A DNA stretch of 64,000 bases from an uncultured Trichococcus sp. (lineage in GTDB: Bacteria; Bacillota; Bacilli; Lactobacillales; Aerococcaceae): assembly GCF_963663645.1 (NCBI RefSeq), contig NZ_OY760499.1:1-64000 (forward strand), in the 5' to 3' direction. The translations under genes and the position numbers were made by a program. Shown here in pieces: positions 7,828 through 16,851 of the stretch. The first letter of the stretch is position 1. Each line of letters starts with the position of its first letter. Below the pieces are notes generated by a model. It did not search any database. It saw only the letters and a program-made list of their open reading frames with translations, and was not told where the DNA came from.

Positions 7828-9252
7828 TTATTTGTTTTGTTGTGGCAGGATGATTGTGAAAGTTGTTCCTTTTGCGGAGGACATGACTTCGATGCGTCCG
7901 CCGTAAGTCTGCACGATCGATTGGACGATGGAGAGCCCGATGCCGTGCACGCCTTTGTTACCTTTGTAGAAGCGGTCGAAAATATGCGGCAGGTCTGCCT
8001 TGGAAATCGGTTCGCCATCATTGTGGATGGTGATCATGATCCGGTTGTCTATCTCCTTGCAGCCCAAACGGATGATGCCTTTTGCGTAACGCAGGGCGTT
8101 GGAGATGAGATTCTGGAAGGCCCGTTCGAAATCCCGTTCATCATAATGGAACAGGACAGGATCCTTCTGGAAGTCGAACAGCACTTGCAGATTTTTTTGA
8201 TCACTGACACTGGCGTAGCGTTCGGCGGTATAGGCCAATGTCTCGCGGAGGTCATTTGTACTGGTCAGCCGGTCCGATGAACGGGTCTCCAGACGCGACA
8301 GATAGAGGATATCCTCCACGAGCATCCCCAGTTTGTCGGTCTCATTTTTTATCGCGATGGCGCCTTTTTTGTCATCGATGATGCCGATTTCGATGCCTTC
8401 CGCGTTTGTCTTGATGATCTGCAACGGTGTCCGCAATTCATGGGAAGCGTTCTGGAAGAATGTGCGCTGATCGGCGTCGTACAGCTTGAGTTTTTTGGTG
8501 GTCTCGTTCATGGTCGTCTTCAGTTCATGTAGTTCCAGGTCGACGAATTCCTCGTCGATCGTCTGATAGTTCCCTTCACCGATCTCTTTCGCGAACAAAG
8601 CCAGCGTCTGCAAAGGTTTCGTGATTCTTGAAACGAGCAGGTAGGTGATGGTGGCGATGGTCACCAGCCCAATCAGCATGATGATCAAAAGGATCTGATT
8701 CAGATTCTGCTCGAAAACGAACAGATCAGACATGTTCAGGAAGAATACCGCATAGGTCCCGTCCTCCTCGGCGTTGGGAGCGATGGAATAGTAGTAGAGA
8801 TTATCCTCCAATTCCAAATTCCCATCGGCTGTCAATGCCAGCGCGATGTCGGAACTTTCCAATCCGGAAACGAAATTCGTCAAGGAATCATCCTCACTGA
8901 ATCCGGTGTCCTGGATCTGCGGGAACAGTATTTCGAAATCTTCGGAAATGATCGTCTTTTGGACGCTGGACGAGAAGGCCGTATGCGGTTCAGGATTTTT
9001 TTCCCGGGGTTCATCCACAAAAGCGGCATCCGATGAGGCGGGTTCCGGTTCCAATTTTTTGTCCTCATCGAAGGGACGCTCGATGTAATTTTGTCTCGCT
9101 TCGGCAAGCAATGAGGCCGCTGTCGTTTCGATGTACTGGGTAAAGAAAAAATTGAACACCAGATAAATGAAGGCAAAGACGGCCGCCAACAACAAGGTGA
9201 CGGTCGTCAGAAGCCGGATCTTCAAACTTTTTTTCGATGTCTTCATCTTCAT
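7828..9252 (-). CDS. Sensor histidine kinase
   Basis: 474 residues. The first membrane helix is about 11-38 and the second about 186-208. They enclose an extracytoplasmic sensor of about 145 residues that is rich in acidic residues and shows no known sensor motif. A HAMP linker (about 209-260) and HisKA follow, with the phosphorylated His271 in SHELRTPLQ. The ATPase domain shows the N box (FQNLISNALRYA), the G1/F region (NDGEPI, DLPHIFDRFYKG) and G2 (GVHGIGLSIV). Its start overlaps the response-regulator stop by 4 bp, so the two are co-translated. The stimulus is unknown. The neighbouring VTC/DUF4956 genes are candidate targets, but a terminator separates them. Confidence 0.93.
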   Translation of the reverse strand: MKMKTSKKSLKIRLLTTVTLLLAAVFAFIYLVFNFFFTQYIETTAASLLAEARQNYIERPFDEDKKLEPEPASSDAAFVDEPREKNPEPHTAFSSSVQKTIISEDFEILFPQIQDTGFSEDDSLTNFVSGLESSDIALALTADGNLELEDNLYYYSIAPNAEEDGTYAVFFLNMSDLFVFEQNLNQILLIIMLIGLVTIATITYLLVSRITKPLQTLALFAKEIGEGNYQTIDEEFVDLELHELKTTMNETTKKLKLYDADQRTFFQNASHELRTPLQIIKTNAEGIEIGIIDDKKGAIAIKNETDKLGMLVEDILYLSRLETRSSDRLTSTNDLRETLAYTAERYASVSDQKNLQVLFDFQKDPVLFHYDERDFERAFQNLISNALRYAKGIIRLGCKEIDNRIMITIHNDGEPISKADLPHIFDRFYKGNKGVHGIGLSIVQSIVQTYGGRIEVMSSAKGTTFTIILPQQNK

Positions 9253-9950
9253 CCCGCAGACGACTCCTTCACGGTGAAGCCGAATCCCCAGACGGTCTCG
9301 ATCTCGACTGTGGAACCGGCCAGTTTTTTGCGCAAGCGCCTTACCGTGTCATCGCAGGCGCGCGTCTCGATGTCCTTGCCGTAGCCCCAGATCGAGTCCA
9401 AAAGCTCGTCCCTGGAAACGGCACGGTTTTTGTTTTCTATGAGATAAACGAACACATTGTATTCATTTGGTGTCAGGTTGAGGGAGATCCCATTTTGTTT
9501 GACGGACATGGCGGCCAGATCGATTTCGATATCGCCGATCCGCAGCGTAGCTTCTTCCTGACGGGCCGGCAGGCGTTCCTGGTCCATCTTGATGCGGCGC
9601 AGCATCGCTTTCACGCGCATATTCAGGGCGATGGCACTGAAGGGTTTCGTGAAGTAATCATCACTGCCCAAGTTTATGCCCGTCGCGTAATCCATGTCAC
9701 TGTCTTTTGCGGTCAGGATGATGATCGGCACCGAACTGATGTCGCGGATTTTTTTGGTGATCTCGAAGCCGCTCGATCCAGGCATCATCACATCCAGGAT
9801 GACCAAGTCCGGCTGTTTATTGAGGAAAGCCTCGTAGAGCAGGTCGCCATTGGGAAAGTCGGAGACCACATAGCCCTCGCTCTCCAGAAACGTCTTCACC
9901 GTCAAACGGATGCCATCTTCATCTTCTGCAATATATATTTCTTCACTCAT
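9249..9950 (-). CDS. OmpR/PhoB-family response regulator
   Basis: 233 residues from the ATG at 9950-9948, which sits behind GGGGTGG; a longer frame upstream lacks a better ribosome site. The receiver domain carries the acidic pair in AEDEDG, phospho-acceptor Asp53 in VILDVMMPG and the conserved Lys in IILTAKDSD. The C-terminal winged-helix domain (about 130-228) has TPNEYNVFVYLIENK and TVRRLRKKL. It should bind DNA as a phosphorylated dimer. It is first in an operon with the sensor kinase. No direct-repeat operator was located upstream. Confidence 0.93.
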   Translation of the reverse strand: MSEEIYIAEDEDGIRLTVKTFLESEGYVVSDFPNGDLLYEAFLNKQPDLVILDVMMPGSSGFEITKKIRDISSVPIIILTAKDSDMDYATGINLGSDDYFTKPFSAIALNMRVKAMLRRIKMDQERLPARQEEATLRIGDIEIDLAAMSVKQNGISLNLTPNEYNVFVYLIENKNRAVSRDELLDSIWGYGKDIETRACDDTVRRLRKKLAGSTVEIETVWGFGFTVKESSAG

Positions 9951-10165
9951 AATGTTGTCCACCCCATTCTTGTATCCAGTATAACCGATTTTCAATTGGA
10001 AGATTACGAAAAACTGCGGCAATCCTGCAGAAATTGGGGCAGGTAAACACTATTTTTCCACTCCTATGAAAATAGATGGCACATCATCGGGACAAACTGG
10101 TAAAATAGCGTATAGTCCTTCGAGAGGTCGGGCTGAGAATTTTAGATTTTTGGAGGAATAAACAA

Positions 10166-10666
10166 ATGACCCTAACACATAGAAACGCAACTTTGGACGA
10201 TGTGGAAGCTATCGTCGCCATCTACAATCAGACGATCCCCAGCCGGATGGTGACGGCCGATCTCGAACCGGTGACCGTCAAACAAAAAATGGGCTGGTTC
10301 CTGGACCATTCGCCCAGCTACAGACCGATCTGGGTTTTTGAAGAGGATGGAAAAATCTGTGCTTGGGTGAGCTTTCAGCCTTTCCATGAGCGCGCCGCCT
10401 ACGATAAGACAGCAGAATTGAGCATCTATATCCATGAGGACTACCGCGGCAAAAAAATGGGCACGCAGATCATGGAAGCGGTATTGGCCGCCTGCGACGA
10501 ACTGGATATCACGAATCTGGTCTGCCTCATCTTCGGCCACAATGCACCAAGCATCGGGCTGATGAAAAAATTCGGTTTTGAACAATGGGGATATTTACCG
10601 AGGGTAGCCGAGCTCGACGGCATCGAGCGCGACCTCGTCTACATGGGCAAAAGAGTGCGCGACTGA
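10166..10666 (+). CDS. GNAT-family N-acetyltransferase
   Basis: 166 residues of the phosphinothricin-acetyltransferase-like branch of GNAT. The acetyl-CoA loop is SIYIHEDYRGKKMGTQIMEA (about 91-110), with the R/Q-X-X-G-X-G/A signature as RGKKMG. The C-terminal part (NAPSIGLMKKFGFEQWGYLP) completes the fold. It would acetylate an amine on an amino acid or drug-like compound; the substrate is not predictable. The ribosome site is GGAGG. It is probably monocistronic, and the 10667-10890 gap after it shows no gene. Confidence 0.88.
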   Translation: MTLTHRNATLDDVEAIVAIYNQTIPSRMVTADLEPVTVKQKMGWFLDHSPSYRPIWVFEEDGKICAWVSFQPFHERAAYDKTAELSIYIHEDYRGKKMGTQIMEAVLAACDELDITNLVCLIFGHNAPSIGLMKKFGFEQWGYLPRVAELDGIERDLVYMGKRVRD

Positions 10667-10890
10667 ACCTTGAAGCGGCAGATCAGAGGATTGAAGGACT
10701 TTTGCCGATACCGTTTTTCAGATACAGAAACACGCACCAGTTATCTAGCGTCAGCGACTATATTGAGGGTTGCTTATGATAAGTCTGTTGATATATTGTT
10801 AACATTGCATTGTTTTTATTGCAACCTCCATCCTTTTAGTATAATTAGTAAGTTAGTTTTTGAAATTATTTTATAAAGGATGGATGGAGC

Positions 10891-11784
10891 ATGTGGTTTA
10901 TATTTGCGATAGTTTCCGTTTTGGCCTGGGGCACAGCGGATTTGTTTTATAAAAAAGGGAGCGATCCGAAAGACAAATACAGTTATCTGAAGATCGTCAT
11001 CATGGTCGGAGCGGTCATGGGGATCCATGCGGTCTATGTCATGCTGACTTCCGGGGTGGTCTATGAGCCAATCAATATGCTCACCTATCTTCCGGTATCT
11101 TCCATGTATATCTTGTCGATGGCGGTCGGGTATGCGGGTCTGCGGTTTCTGGAACTGTCGATCTCCTCACCGGTACAGAACTCGTCCGGGGCGATATCCG
11201 GCTTGTTGACTTTCATTTTTCTGGGGCAATCGATGACCGGGATCCAGTTTTTTGCGGTAGGCCTGATCACAATCGGCGTTATTCTGCTGTCGGTCTTCGA
11301 GCAACGCTTTGCCGAGGCGGAACGGAAAGCGAACAAGGAGATGGTTGACCGTAAATACAAATACGGAGCGATCGCTTTGTTGTTCCCTCTAGGATATGCA
11401 TTGATCGATTCGCTTGGGACGTTCGCGGATGCGTGGGTCTTCGACAGAGGCATGGACGAAATGCAGGCAAATATTTCCTATGAATTGACATGGCTGATCG
11501 TTGCCGTTCTGGCTTGGGTTTATCTAGTCTGGATCAAGAAGGAGACGTTCGCCCTACGCGATCAGAAAGACCGTGGCTTGGCAGCCATCTTTGAAACGTT
11601 GGGGCAGTTCTTCTATGTGTTTGCGATCAGCGCGAACGCAGTCATCGTTGCGCCGCTGATTTCTTCCTATAGTATGGTGTCCGTCATCCTTTCGCGGATT
11701 TTTCTGAAGGAAAAACTGACCGCAAAACAATACGCGGTCATCGCAATGATCATGGTAGGGATCTTTATCCTAGGATTCGAATAG
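10891..11784 (+). CDS. EamA/DMT-family transporter
   Basis: 297 residues with about ten hydrophobic helices in two repeats, the layout of drug/metabolite transporters. The N-terminal repeat begins WFIFAIVSVLAWGTADLFYKK. The second half ends with SSYSMVSVILSRIFLKEKLT followed by a last helix, the classic EamA ending. The ATG follows a GGATGGA-type ribosome site, with a TATAAT about 50 bp upstream (10840-10845). It probably exports a small metabolite; the substrate is unknown. It is terminated directly by a strong hairpin. Confidence 0.85.
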   Translation: MWFIFAIVSVLAWGTADLFYKKGSDPKDKYSYLKIVIMVGAVMGIHAVYVMLTSGVVYEPINMLTYLPVSSMYILSMAVGYAGLRFLELSISSPVQNSSGAISGLLTFIFLGQSMTGIQFFAVGLITIGVILLSVFEQRFAEAERKANKEMVDRKYKYGAIALLFPLGYALIDSLGTFADAWVFDRGMDEMQANISYELTWLIVAVLAWVYLVWIKKETFALRDQKDRGLAAIFETLGQFFYVFAISANAVIVAPLISSYSMVSVILSRIFLKEKLTAKQYAVIAMIMVGIFILGFE

Positions 11785-11790
11785 GTTTGT

Positions 11791-11823
11791 GCAAAAAAGC
11801 GGCCGGTTGGTCGCTTTTTTGCG
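11791..11823 (+). terminator. Terminator after the EamA transporter
   Basis: GCAAAAAAGCG and CGCTTTTTTGC arms with a short GC-rich loop. Hairpin array A begins shortly after it. Confidence 0.85.
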
Positions 11824-11870
11824 TTGTACCGGACTGTTGGGGGGCGCACGGCCAAACAAGGGGCGCACGC

Positions 11871-12021
11871 GTCCTCCGACCAAGCGTCCTCCGGCCAGAG
11901 GACGCTTGGTCGGAGGACCGGATGAGGATTGGGGCGTCAACTCCGGGGAACGCAAGTCTGGCCGGAGGAACTGCCTGAATATTACCATCCAACTCAGGTG
12001 AAAGACACTTTCGCCGGAGTT
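11871..12021. repeat. Hairpin array A (period about 52 bp)
   Basis: First comes a perfect 21-bp inverted repeat with a 6-nt loop (arms 11871-11891 and 11898-11918, GTCCTCCGACC.../...GGTCGGAGGAC). Two shorter palindromes with CTCCGG / CCGGAG arms follow at 11941-11967 and 11993-12019, starting 52 bp apart. It lies between the EamA terminator and the patatin promoter. No gene is visible in 11824-12060. Confidence 0.8.
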
Positions 12022-12108
12022 GGCATGCCTTCAACAATCTTCCTTTTTGTGGATTCCGCCGAAATAAGCGATAATAAAAGTGAAAGAACGCGAAGGAAGG
12101 GAACGCAT

Positions 12109-13023
12109 ATGGATATGGAATCGCCGCAACAATCAGAAAAAGACAAGGGGCTATTCGGACTCAGCCTCGCAGGCGGGGGCCTGAAGTCCTTTGCGCAGCT
12201 TGCCGTCCTTCATGATCTCGAGAAGCATCACATCAAAATCGATGCCGTGGCAGGCACTTCGATGGGGGCGGTCATAGCGGCTTTGGTGGCCAACGGTCTG
12301 ACGGCATCCGAGATCGAGGAAACATTACTGGACGCGGAACGGGAATTTGCCGATCGCGGCGTCTTCAGCAGGCCCGCCTATCTGCTCTTTCAGCATGTTC
12401 GGGAACACAATAACGGCTTCGTTGAATTGCAGAATCTGCAGCAGATGGCCTGCCAATTATTTGAAAAAATAGGCTGCCGGATGCTTTCCGATTGCCGTTT
12501 GCCTGTCGCAATCACGACTGTTGACATCCATACAAGCGAACTGATTGTCTTCACCAACAAACCCGAATTTTTCACGAGCCCGACCGGAGATTGGCTCATC
12601 TATCCGCATGATATCGAATTGGGGATGGCCGTGGCGGCATCGTGTGCGTTTCCGATGGTTTTTTCCACTGCGGAAATCGACGGGAGACAGTTGGTCGATG
12701 GCGGGGTGATGATGAATTTGCCCATCCCACTTTTTGACCGTTCGCTCTTTAGCGTGCTGATGTCCGTGTCGATGATCTATGATGCGGTCGACCGGCAACT
12801 GGAATCGCCGTTCAATGTCGCGATCCAAAGTTTGGATATTCTGATCCGGCAGATGGATCGCCAATTGACGAAGCAGGCGGATATCCAGGTGAACTTCCCG
12901 ATTGAACCACAGCTTGTCTTTAAGGTGGGGGCCGGTCAGGATGTCATCGCCATCGCCAATGAGATGCTGCGGAATAATCCGATCGACTACAGAATGTTGG
13001 AAAATCATCGGCAAGAGCGGTGA
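12109..13023 (+). CDS. Patatin-like phospholipase
   Basis: 304 residues from the ATG behind GAAGGAAGGGA; an upstream in-frame ATG would run through the hairpin array and is rejected. The Ser-Asp dyad of the family is clear: the oxyanion loop AGGGLKSF (21-28), nucleophile Ser51 in GTSMGA and Asp197 in VDGGVMMN. It resembles bacterial RssA/YchK-type patatins, which hydrolyse acyl esters of membrane lipids. It has no signal peptide, so it should act from the cytosolic face. A GATAAT -10 element lies about 35 bp upstream (12070-12075). Confidence 0.9.
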   Translation: MDMESPQQSEKDKGLFGLSLAGGGLKSFAQLAVLHDLEKHHIKIDAVAGTSMGAVIAALVANGLTASEIEETLLDAEREFADRGVFSRPAYLLFQHVREHNNGFVELQNLQQMACQLFEKIGCRMLSDCRLPVAITTVDIHTSELIVFTNKPEFFTSPTGDWLIYPHDIELGMAVAASCAFPMVFSTAEIDGRQLVDGGVMMNLPIPLFDRSLFSVLMSVSMIYDAVDRQLESPFNVAIQSLDILIRQMDRQLTKQADIQVNFPIEPQLVFKVGAGQDVIAIANEMLRNNPIDYRMLENHRQER

Positions 13024-13071
13024 AGCCGAATGCAGATGAGATGCGCAGCCAGCCGGCCGGAGGTGGACCGC

Positions 13072-13202
13072 AACTCCGGCGGGAGAGCTCTTATCGGAGT
13101 TCAGGATAGTGAGAATTCCTGTCCTCCCGTGAACAACGCCTCACCGGAGGACACGGAAGAAAAGCAGTCAGAACTCCGGTGAACAATCCCTCGCCGGAGT
13201 TC
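13072..13202. repeat. Hairpin array B (period about 50 bp)
   Basis: Three palindromes about 30 nt long: AACTCCG / CGGAGTT at 13072-13101, GTCCTCC / GGAGGAC at 13121-13152 and GAACTCCGG / CCGGAGTTC at 13171-13202. Starts are 49 and 50 bp apart. The centres keep the pattern TGAACAA..CCTC. It lies between the convergent patatin and MetE-like genes. Confidence 0.8.
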
Positions 13203-13238
13203 AAGCTGCCGGTTGCCGACCGTCAGCTGGCGCTGAAT

Positions 13239-13275
13239 CAAAAAAGAACGCACAATCGGCAGATTGTGCGTTCTC
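13239..13275 (-). terminator. Terminator of the MetE-like gene
   Basis: AGAACGCACAATC and GATTGTGCGTTCT arms around GGCA, with a T-run on the minus strand. Confidence 0.85.
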
Positions 13276-13286
13276 GCATGAAACGA

Positions 13287-14387
13287 TTAGTCTTCCGGCC
13301 AAACTTCTTTGGCGATTTCCACAACGTGGCGTACTTTAGCCCATTGTTCTGCTTCCGTCAGCAAGTTGCCTTCTTCAGTGGAGGCGAATCCGCATTGCGT
13401 GCTCAATGCCAATTGATCCAAAGGCACATATTTGCTGGCTTCTTTGATGCGGGCTTTGATTTCTTCTTTGTCTTCCAGTTCCGCCGTTTTCGAAGTAACC
13501 AGGCCCAATACGATGCGGCCTTTGCCTTTGAAGAAGGCAAGTGGCTCGAAACCGCCGGAACGATCGGTATCATATTCCAGGAAGTAACCGTCGAAGCTTG
13601 TTTGTCCGAACAGCTCTTCTGCGATCGGATCATAAGCGCCTTCCAATGAGTGGTGGGATTTGTAGTTACCGCGGCAGACATGCGTCGTCAAAACAAGGTC
13701 GGCCGGTTTCGCTTCGATGATGGCTTGAACGTTCTCAGCGGCAACGCGTTTGGAAGCTTTGTATTCTTCCGTATCATCCGCGAAGTTGCAAAGGAAGCCC
13801 CAGTGCACATCGTCCAATTGCAGGTAACGGCAGCCCAGATCGTAGAAAGCCTGGACAGCGTCGATGTAAGCTTGCTGCACGTCCGCCTGGTACGCTTCGA
13901 CCGAAGGATAGATTTCCTCGTTGCGGTAGCCCGGATAAAAGACTTCGTTCGGGCTGGGGATCGTGAATTTCGTCACGCCTTGATCACCGACGATTTCGTT
14001 CAATGATTTGAATGCAGCCAGAAAAGGGTGATTCGGATTGAAGGAGATTTTGCCGACATTGCGGAAAGCGTACTTGCGGACTTCAACATCCCCGAAATCA
14101 TAGCCGTGTTCCGGCACATAGCCTTCAAAGCCGTTCAGGTTTTCGATGAAATCGATATGCCACCACGAGCGGCGGAATTCGCCGTCAGTGAAACCTTTCA
14201 AACCGTTTGCCTTTTGATCTTTGACCAATTTCGTGATTTCTTCTGTTTCCACTTGATCCAAAGCGGCTGCGTCGATTTCGCCGGCTGCAAATTTCAAGCG
14301 TGCTTCCTTCAAGGGTTCCGTGCGCAAAAAGCTCCCTACGTGGTCGGCTCTGAATGGTAAAGTTGTTGTTTTTTCTGCTGTTGTCAT
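13287..14387 (-). CDS. MetE-like cobalamin-independent methyltransferase
   Basis: 366 residues, equal to the C-terminal catalytic half of methionine synthase MetE and matching the YxjG/YxjH type. The zinc-site pattern is visible as LTTHVCRGN (His and Cys) and STQCGFAS (second Cys). LPFRADHVGSFLRTEPL at the N-terminus and YLQLDDVHWGFLC are typical of this group. It probably transfers a methyl group to homocysteine or a related thiol; the short form's methyl donor is uncertain. A T-box leader with a probable Met specifier precedes it, consistent with a role in methionine supply. It is single-gene, with its own promoter and terminator. Confidence 0.9.
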   Translation of the reverse strand: MTTAEKTTTLPFRADHVGSFLRTEPLKEARLKFAAGEIDAAALDQVETEEITKLVKDQKANGLKGFTDGEFRRSWWHIDFIENLNGFEGYVPEHGYDFGDVEVRKYAFRNVGKISFNPNHPFLAAFKSLNEIVGDQGVTKFTIPSPNEVFYPGYRNEEIYPSVEAYQADVQQAYIDAVQAFYDLGCRYLQLDDVHWGFLCNFADDTEEYKASKRVAAENVQAIIEAKPADLVLTTHVCRGNYKSHHSLEGAYDPIAEELFGQTSFDGYFLEYDTDRSGGFEPLAFFKGKGRIVLGLVTSKTAELEDKEEIKARIKEASKYVPLDQLALSTQCGFASTEEGNLLTEAEQWAKVRHVVEIAKEVWPED

Positions 14388-14438
14388 GTTGATTTCCTTC
14401 TTCCATTATTATTTTTTGCCAAACAATTATAGTACAGT

Positions 14439-14738
14439 AAAAAAAATACGCCCCTGCACATTGCTGTGCAAGGACGTATGATTGCTCATCGTGATACCAC
14501 CTTGGTTCAGGGTACGCTTGCGCATGCCCCCTCAGTCAGTACGCAAGACGACCGATAGTCTTGTTATACTGCGGCATTGTAACGTATGCGGACGTGGCTT
14601 GCTGAGGCCGGATGGCGTTCACAAACCAATCACTCTAAGACCATTTTCTGGATGACTTTCCTGTCCTCTTCTCAGCTGCCGAGGTTCTCTGTGCATTTCC
14701 GTTATCCGTACTCTTCTTTTCACCGTGAGGTTGTTTGA
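14439..14738 (-). ncRNA. T-box leader, probably methionine-specific
   Basis: Upstream of the MetE-like gene on the minus strand. Stem I starts with CAACCTCAC and closes with GTGATTGGTTTG, and contains AGAGTAC and AGAGAACC elements. GAAAATGG on its 3' side offers ATG (14644-14642) as specifier codon. The T-box sequence AACCAAGGTGGTATCACG is at 14507-14490. The terminator (ATACGTCC..GGGGCGTAT then T8) is at 14479-14439. Uncharged tRNA would stabilise the antiterminator and allow transcription. The Met assignment rests on the ATG and on the downstream gene. Confidence 0.9.
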
Positions 14739-14748
14739 ATTTAGATAC

Positions 14749-14777
14749 ATAATAACAATACGATTAGTAAGTGTCAA
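14749..14777 (-). promoter_or_regulatory. Promoter of the T-box/MetE-like gene
   Basis: On the minus strand TTGACA (14777-14772) and TATTAT (14754-14749) are separated by exactly 17 bp, just ahead of stem I. Confidence 0.85.
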
Positions 14778-14796
14778 ATGATTTCTCACTGAAAAT

Positions 14797-15768
14797 TCAT
14801 TTTATTGTTTTTATTTCAGCTGCGTACTCTTCGTAGAAGTCTTTTTTCGTCTGGATGAAGCGTCTGAAGTCGTTCAGCAACTGGAACAAGATGGCACGGT
14901 TTTCGAACTCCGCACGGGTGGCCGGCAACTCGCTTTCGCGGAACGATTGCAGCAAAGAATCGATGTCCTCCATCAGGTAAATCCCCGTGTTCTGCTCATG
15001 CAGCTGGGCTGCCGTCAGAAATAACAGCCCAGCCAAAATCTTGTTTTCGTTTGTCGGCAGCGCGCATAGTCCGAGATTAGTGGCCATATATTTCAGGATG
15101 GTGACTTGCTCGCTGCGCATATCAAAGTAGCGGATATTATAGGTCGATTGGTCCAGCAACTGATTGTCGAATTCCGCATAGACGACCTGCCTGTATTTTT
15201 CCAATTGATCATCCAATTCATTCAACAACCGGTTTTGATTGCGGTCATGCCCCTCGCGAAGGGCGACGCTGAAACTGTGCAGCACTTCCTTCATCTGCGC
15301 CTCCACTTGTTCGCGGAGCAAAATGATCTGGCTCGCTTTGGAAGGCATGTAGAGATTGAACAAAATAGCCACGCCGGCGCCGATCATCATCAAGGCGAGT
15401 TCGTTCAGAAGCCAAGGAAAGCTTGTCTGCTTTTCCAGCAACAGATGCGTCACAAGCACTGAACAAGGCGCGATGCCGGATTGAAGAGTGAAGCGGTAGG
15501 CCAACGGTACATAGAACAACAGATAGACGCCGAACACGATGATGTGGAAGCCGAAGAGGCGGAACAGGATCGCCGCGATCGTCAATGCCAACACAGTGGA
15601 GGCAATCCGCTGCAGAGCCGTCAGAACGGATGATTTTTTGGTGTCCAGCACACTAAGGATCGCGATGATCCCGGCTGAAACGGAATAATTCAGATTAAAA
15701 AATTGCGCAATCAGAATGGCAATGACAGTCGCAAAAGCGATTTTGATGGTGCGGTGGCTCAATGTCAT
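14797..15768 (-). CDS. Aromatic acid exporter family (ArAE/FUSC) membrane protein
   Basis: 323 residues from the ATG at 15768-15766, behind GGAGGGAAG; an earlier in-frame ATG has no ribosome site. Residues about 5-145 contain five or six membrane helices (IKIAFATVIAILIAQFFNLN is the first). Residues about 150-320 form a cytosolic helical ArAE_1_C-type domain. The family is named after aromatic-acid efflux pumps such as AaeB, but the short Firmicute members have no proven substrate. It lies divergent from the deoxynucleoside kinase, and its stop is close to the T-box promoter. Confidence 0.85.
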   Translation of the reverse strand: MTLSHRTIKIAFATVIAILIAQFFNLNYSVSAGIIAILSVLDTKKSSVLTALQRIASTVLALTIAAILFRLFGFHIIVFGVYLLFYVPLAYRFTLQSGIAPCSVLVTHLLLEKQTSFPWLLNELALMMIGAGVAILFNLYMPSKASQIILLREQVEAQMKEVLHSFSVALREGHDRNQNRLLNELDDQLEKYRQVVYAEFDNQLLDQSTYNIRYFDMRSEQVTILKYMATNLGLCALPTNENKILAGLLFLTAAQLHEQNTGIYLMEDIDSLLQSFRESELPATRAEFENRAILFQLLNDFRRFIQTKKDFYEEYAAEIKTIK

Positions 15769-16000
15769 GGGCTTCCCTCCTTTATTTCTAGCATAGTGCA
15801 TTTCGGCTCGATTGACCAGTGTTTTCGGGAGCAAGAAAGACGGGATCATTTTTGGGATGGAAGTGGATTTTCTAATCAAAAAACACTATATCTCGTTTTG
15901 TAGGCATGGTATGATACAAAATGTTGTTCCGCGGACCAGCGGATCGGGAATTACATAAAAATACGGAAATAATCAGATAACACCAAAGGAAGGGATATGA

Positions 16001-16681
16001 TTGAGCGTGCTGGTAATGGCAGGAATGATAGGTGCTGGAAAGTCGACTTATACTGAAATGATTTCAAGAAGATTGGGGACGGAGGCCTTTTTCGAAAGCG
16101 TCGATTACAACCCGATTTTGGACAAGTTTTATGATAACCCACAAAAATGGGCTTTCAGCCTTCAAATATATTTCTTGAATACGCGTTTCCGCAGCATCAA
16201 GGCTGCATTGACCGATGACAATAACGTCTTGGATCGATCCATTTATGAGGATGCTTTGTTTACGAGGGTCAACCATCTGCAAGGCAACATCTCAAAAGAA
16301 GAGATGGATATCTACAACGACCTGTTGGCGAATATGATGGAAGAGCTGGAAGGCATGCCCAAAAAAGCGCCGGATCTGCTGATCTATCTGGATGGGTCCT
16401 TCGAGACGATTTTGGATCATATCCGCAAGCGCGGCCGTGAATTTGAGCAGATCGAGGATGATTCCGAGTTGCTGGCCTACTATGAATTACTTTTCAAAAA
16501 TTATGAGCAATGGTATCAGGAGTACGATCAAAGTCCCAAAATCAGAATCAACATCGATTCGTTCGACATCGTCAATAACAGCGGCGATGAAGAGAAGGTC
16601 ATCGCCATCATCGAAAAAGCGCTCTTGGAAGTCCGCGGCGAAGGTTCCGAATTGACTTATGCCGGAAGCAGCAAGGGCTAA
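16001..16681 (+). CDS. Deoxynucleoside kinase (dAK/dGK type)
   Basis: 226 residues starting at TTG (16001), chosen because AAGGAAGGG lies correctly upstream. The P-loop is GMIGAGKST (8-16), the DRS motif is LDRSIYEDALF (about 78-88), and the lid has RGREFEQI. These mark the deoxyadenosine/deoxyguanosine kinase group of Lactobacillales, which phosphorylates purine deoxynucleosides for salvage. In lactobacilli these enzymes often come as dAK/dGK tandem pairs; only one copy is present here. Terminated by a hairpin. Confidence 0.9.
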   Translation: MSVLVMAGMIGAGKSTYTEMISRRLGTEAFFESVDYNPILDKFYDNPQKWAFSLQIYFLNTRFRSIKAALTDDNNVLDRSIYEDALFTRVNHLQGNISKEEMDIYNDLLANMMEELEGMPKKAPDLLIYLDGSFETILDHIRKRGREFEQIEDDSELLAYYELLFKNYEQWYQEYDQSPKIRINIDSFDIVNNSGDEEKVIAIIEKALLEVRGEGSELTYAGSSKG

Positions 16682-16710
16682 ACGACCAATCGTATCAGTC
16701 ATCATCAAAC

Positions 16711-16748
16711 AGCAGCAGTGCCGGTCGGTGCGGTTGCTGCTTTTTTTG
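16711..16748 (+). terminator. Terminator after the deoxynucleoside kinase
   Basis: AGCAGCA and TGCTGCT arms with an internal GC stem, then T7. Confidence 0.8.
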
Positions 16749-16851
16749 CGCACTGGGCTAAAATTTTTGCGGGGACTGAAGCATATCCAAGCTTTCTGTA
16801 CTATAATGGGAAGCGGATATACATGACAGTTGAAGAGGATGGAACCAAACG

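Noticed and set aside
9237-10046. 269-codon plus-strand frame opposite the response regulator
   Set aside because: Shadow of the minus-strand regulator gene; His/Asp-rich nonsense translation without motifs.
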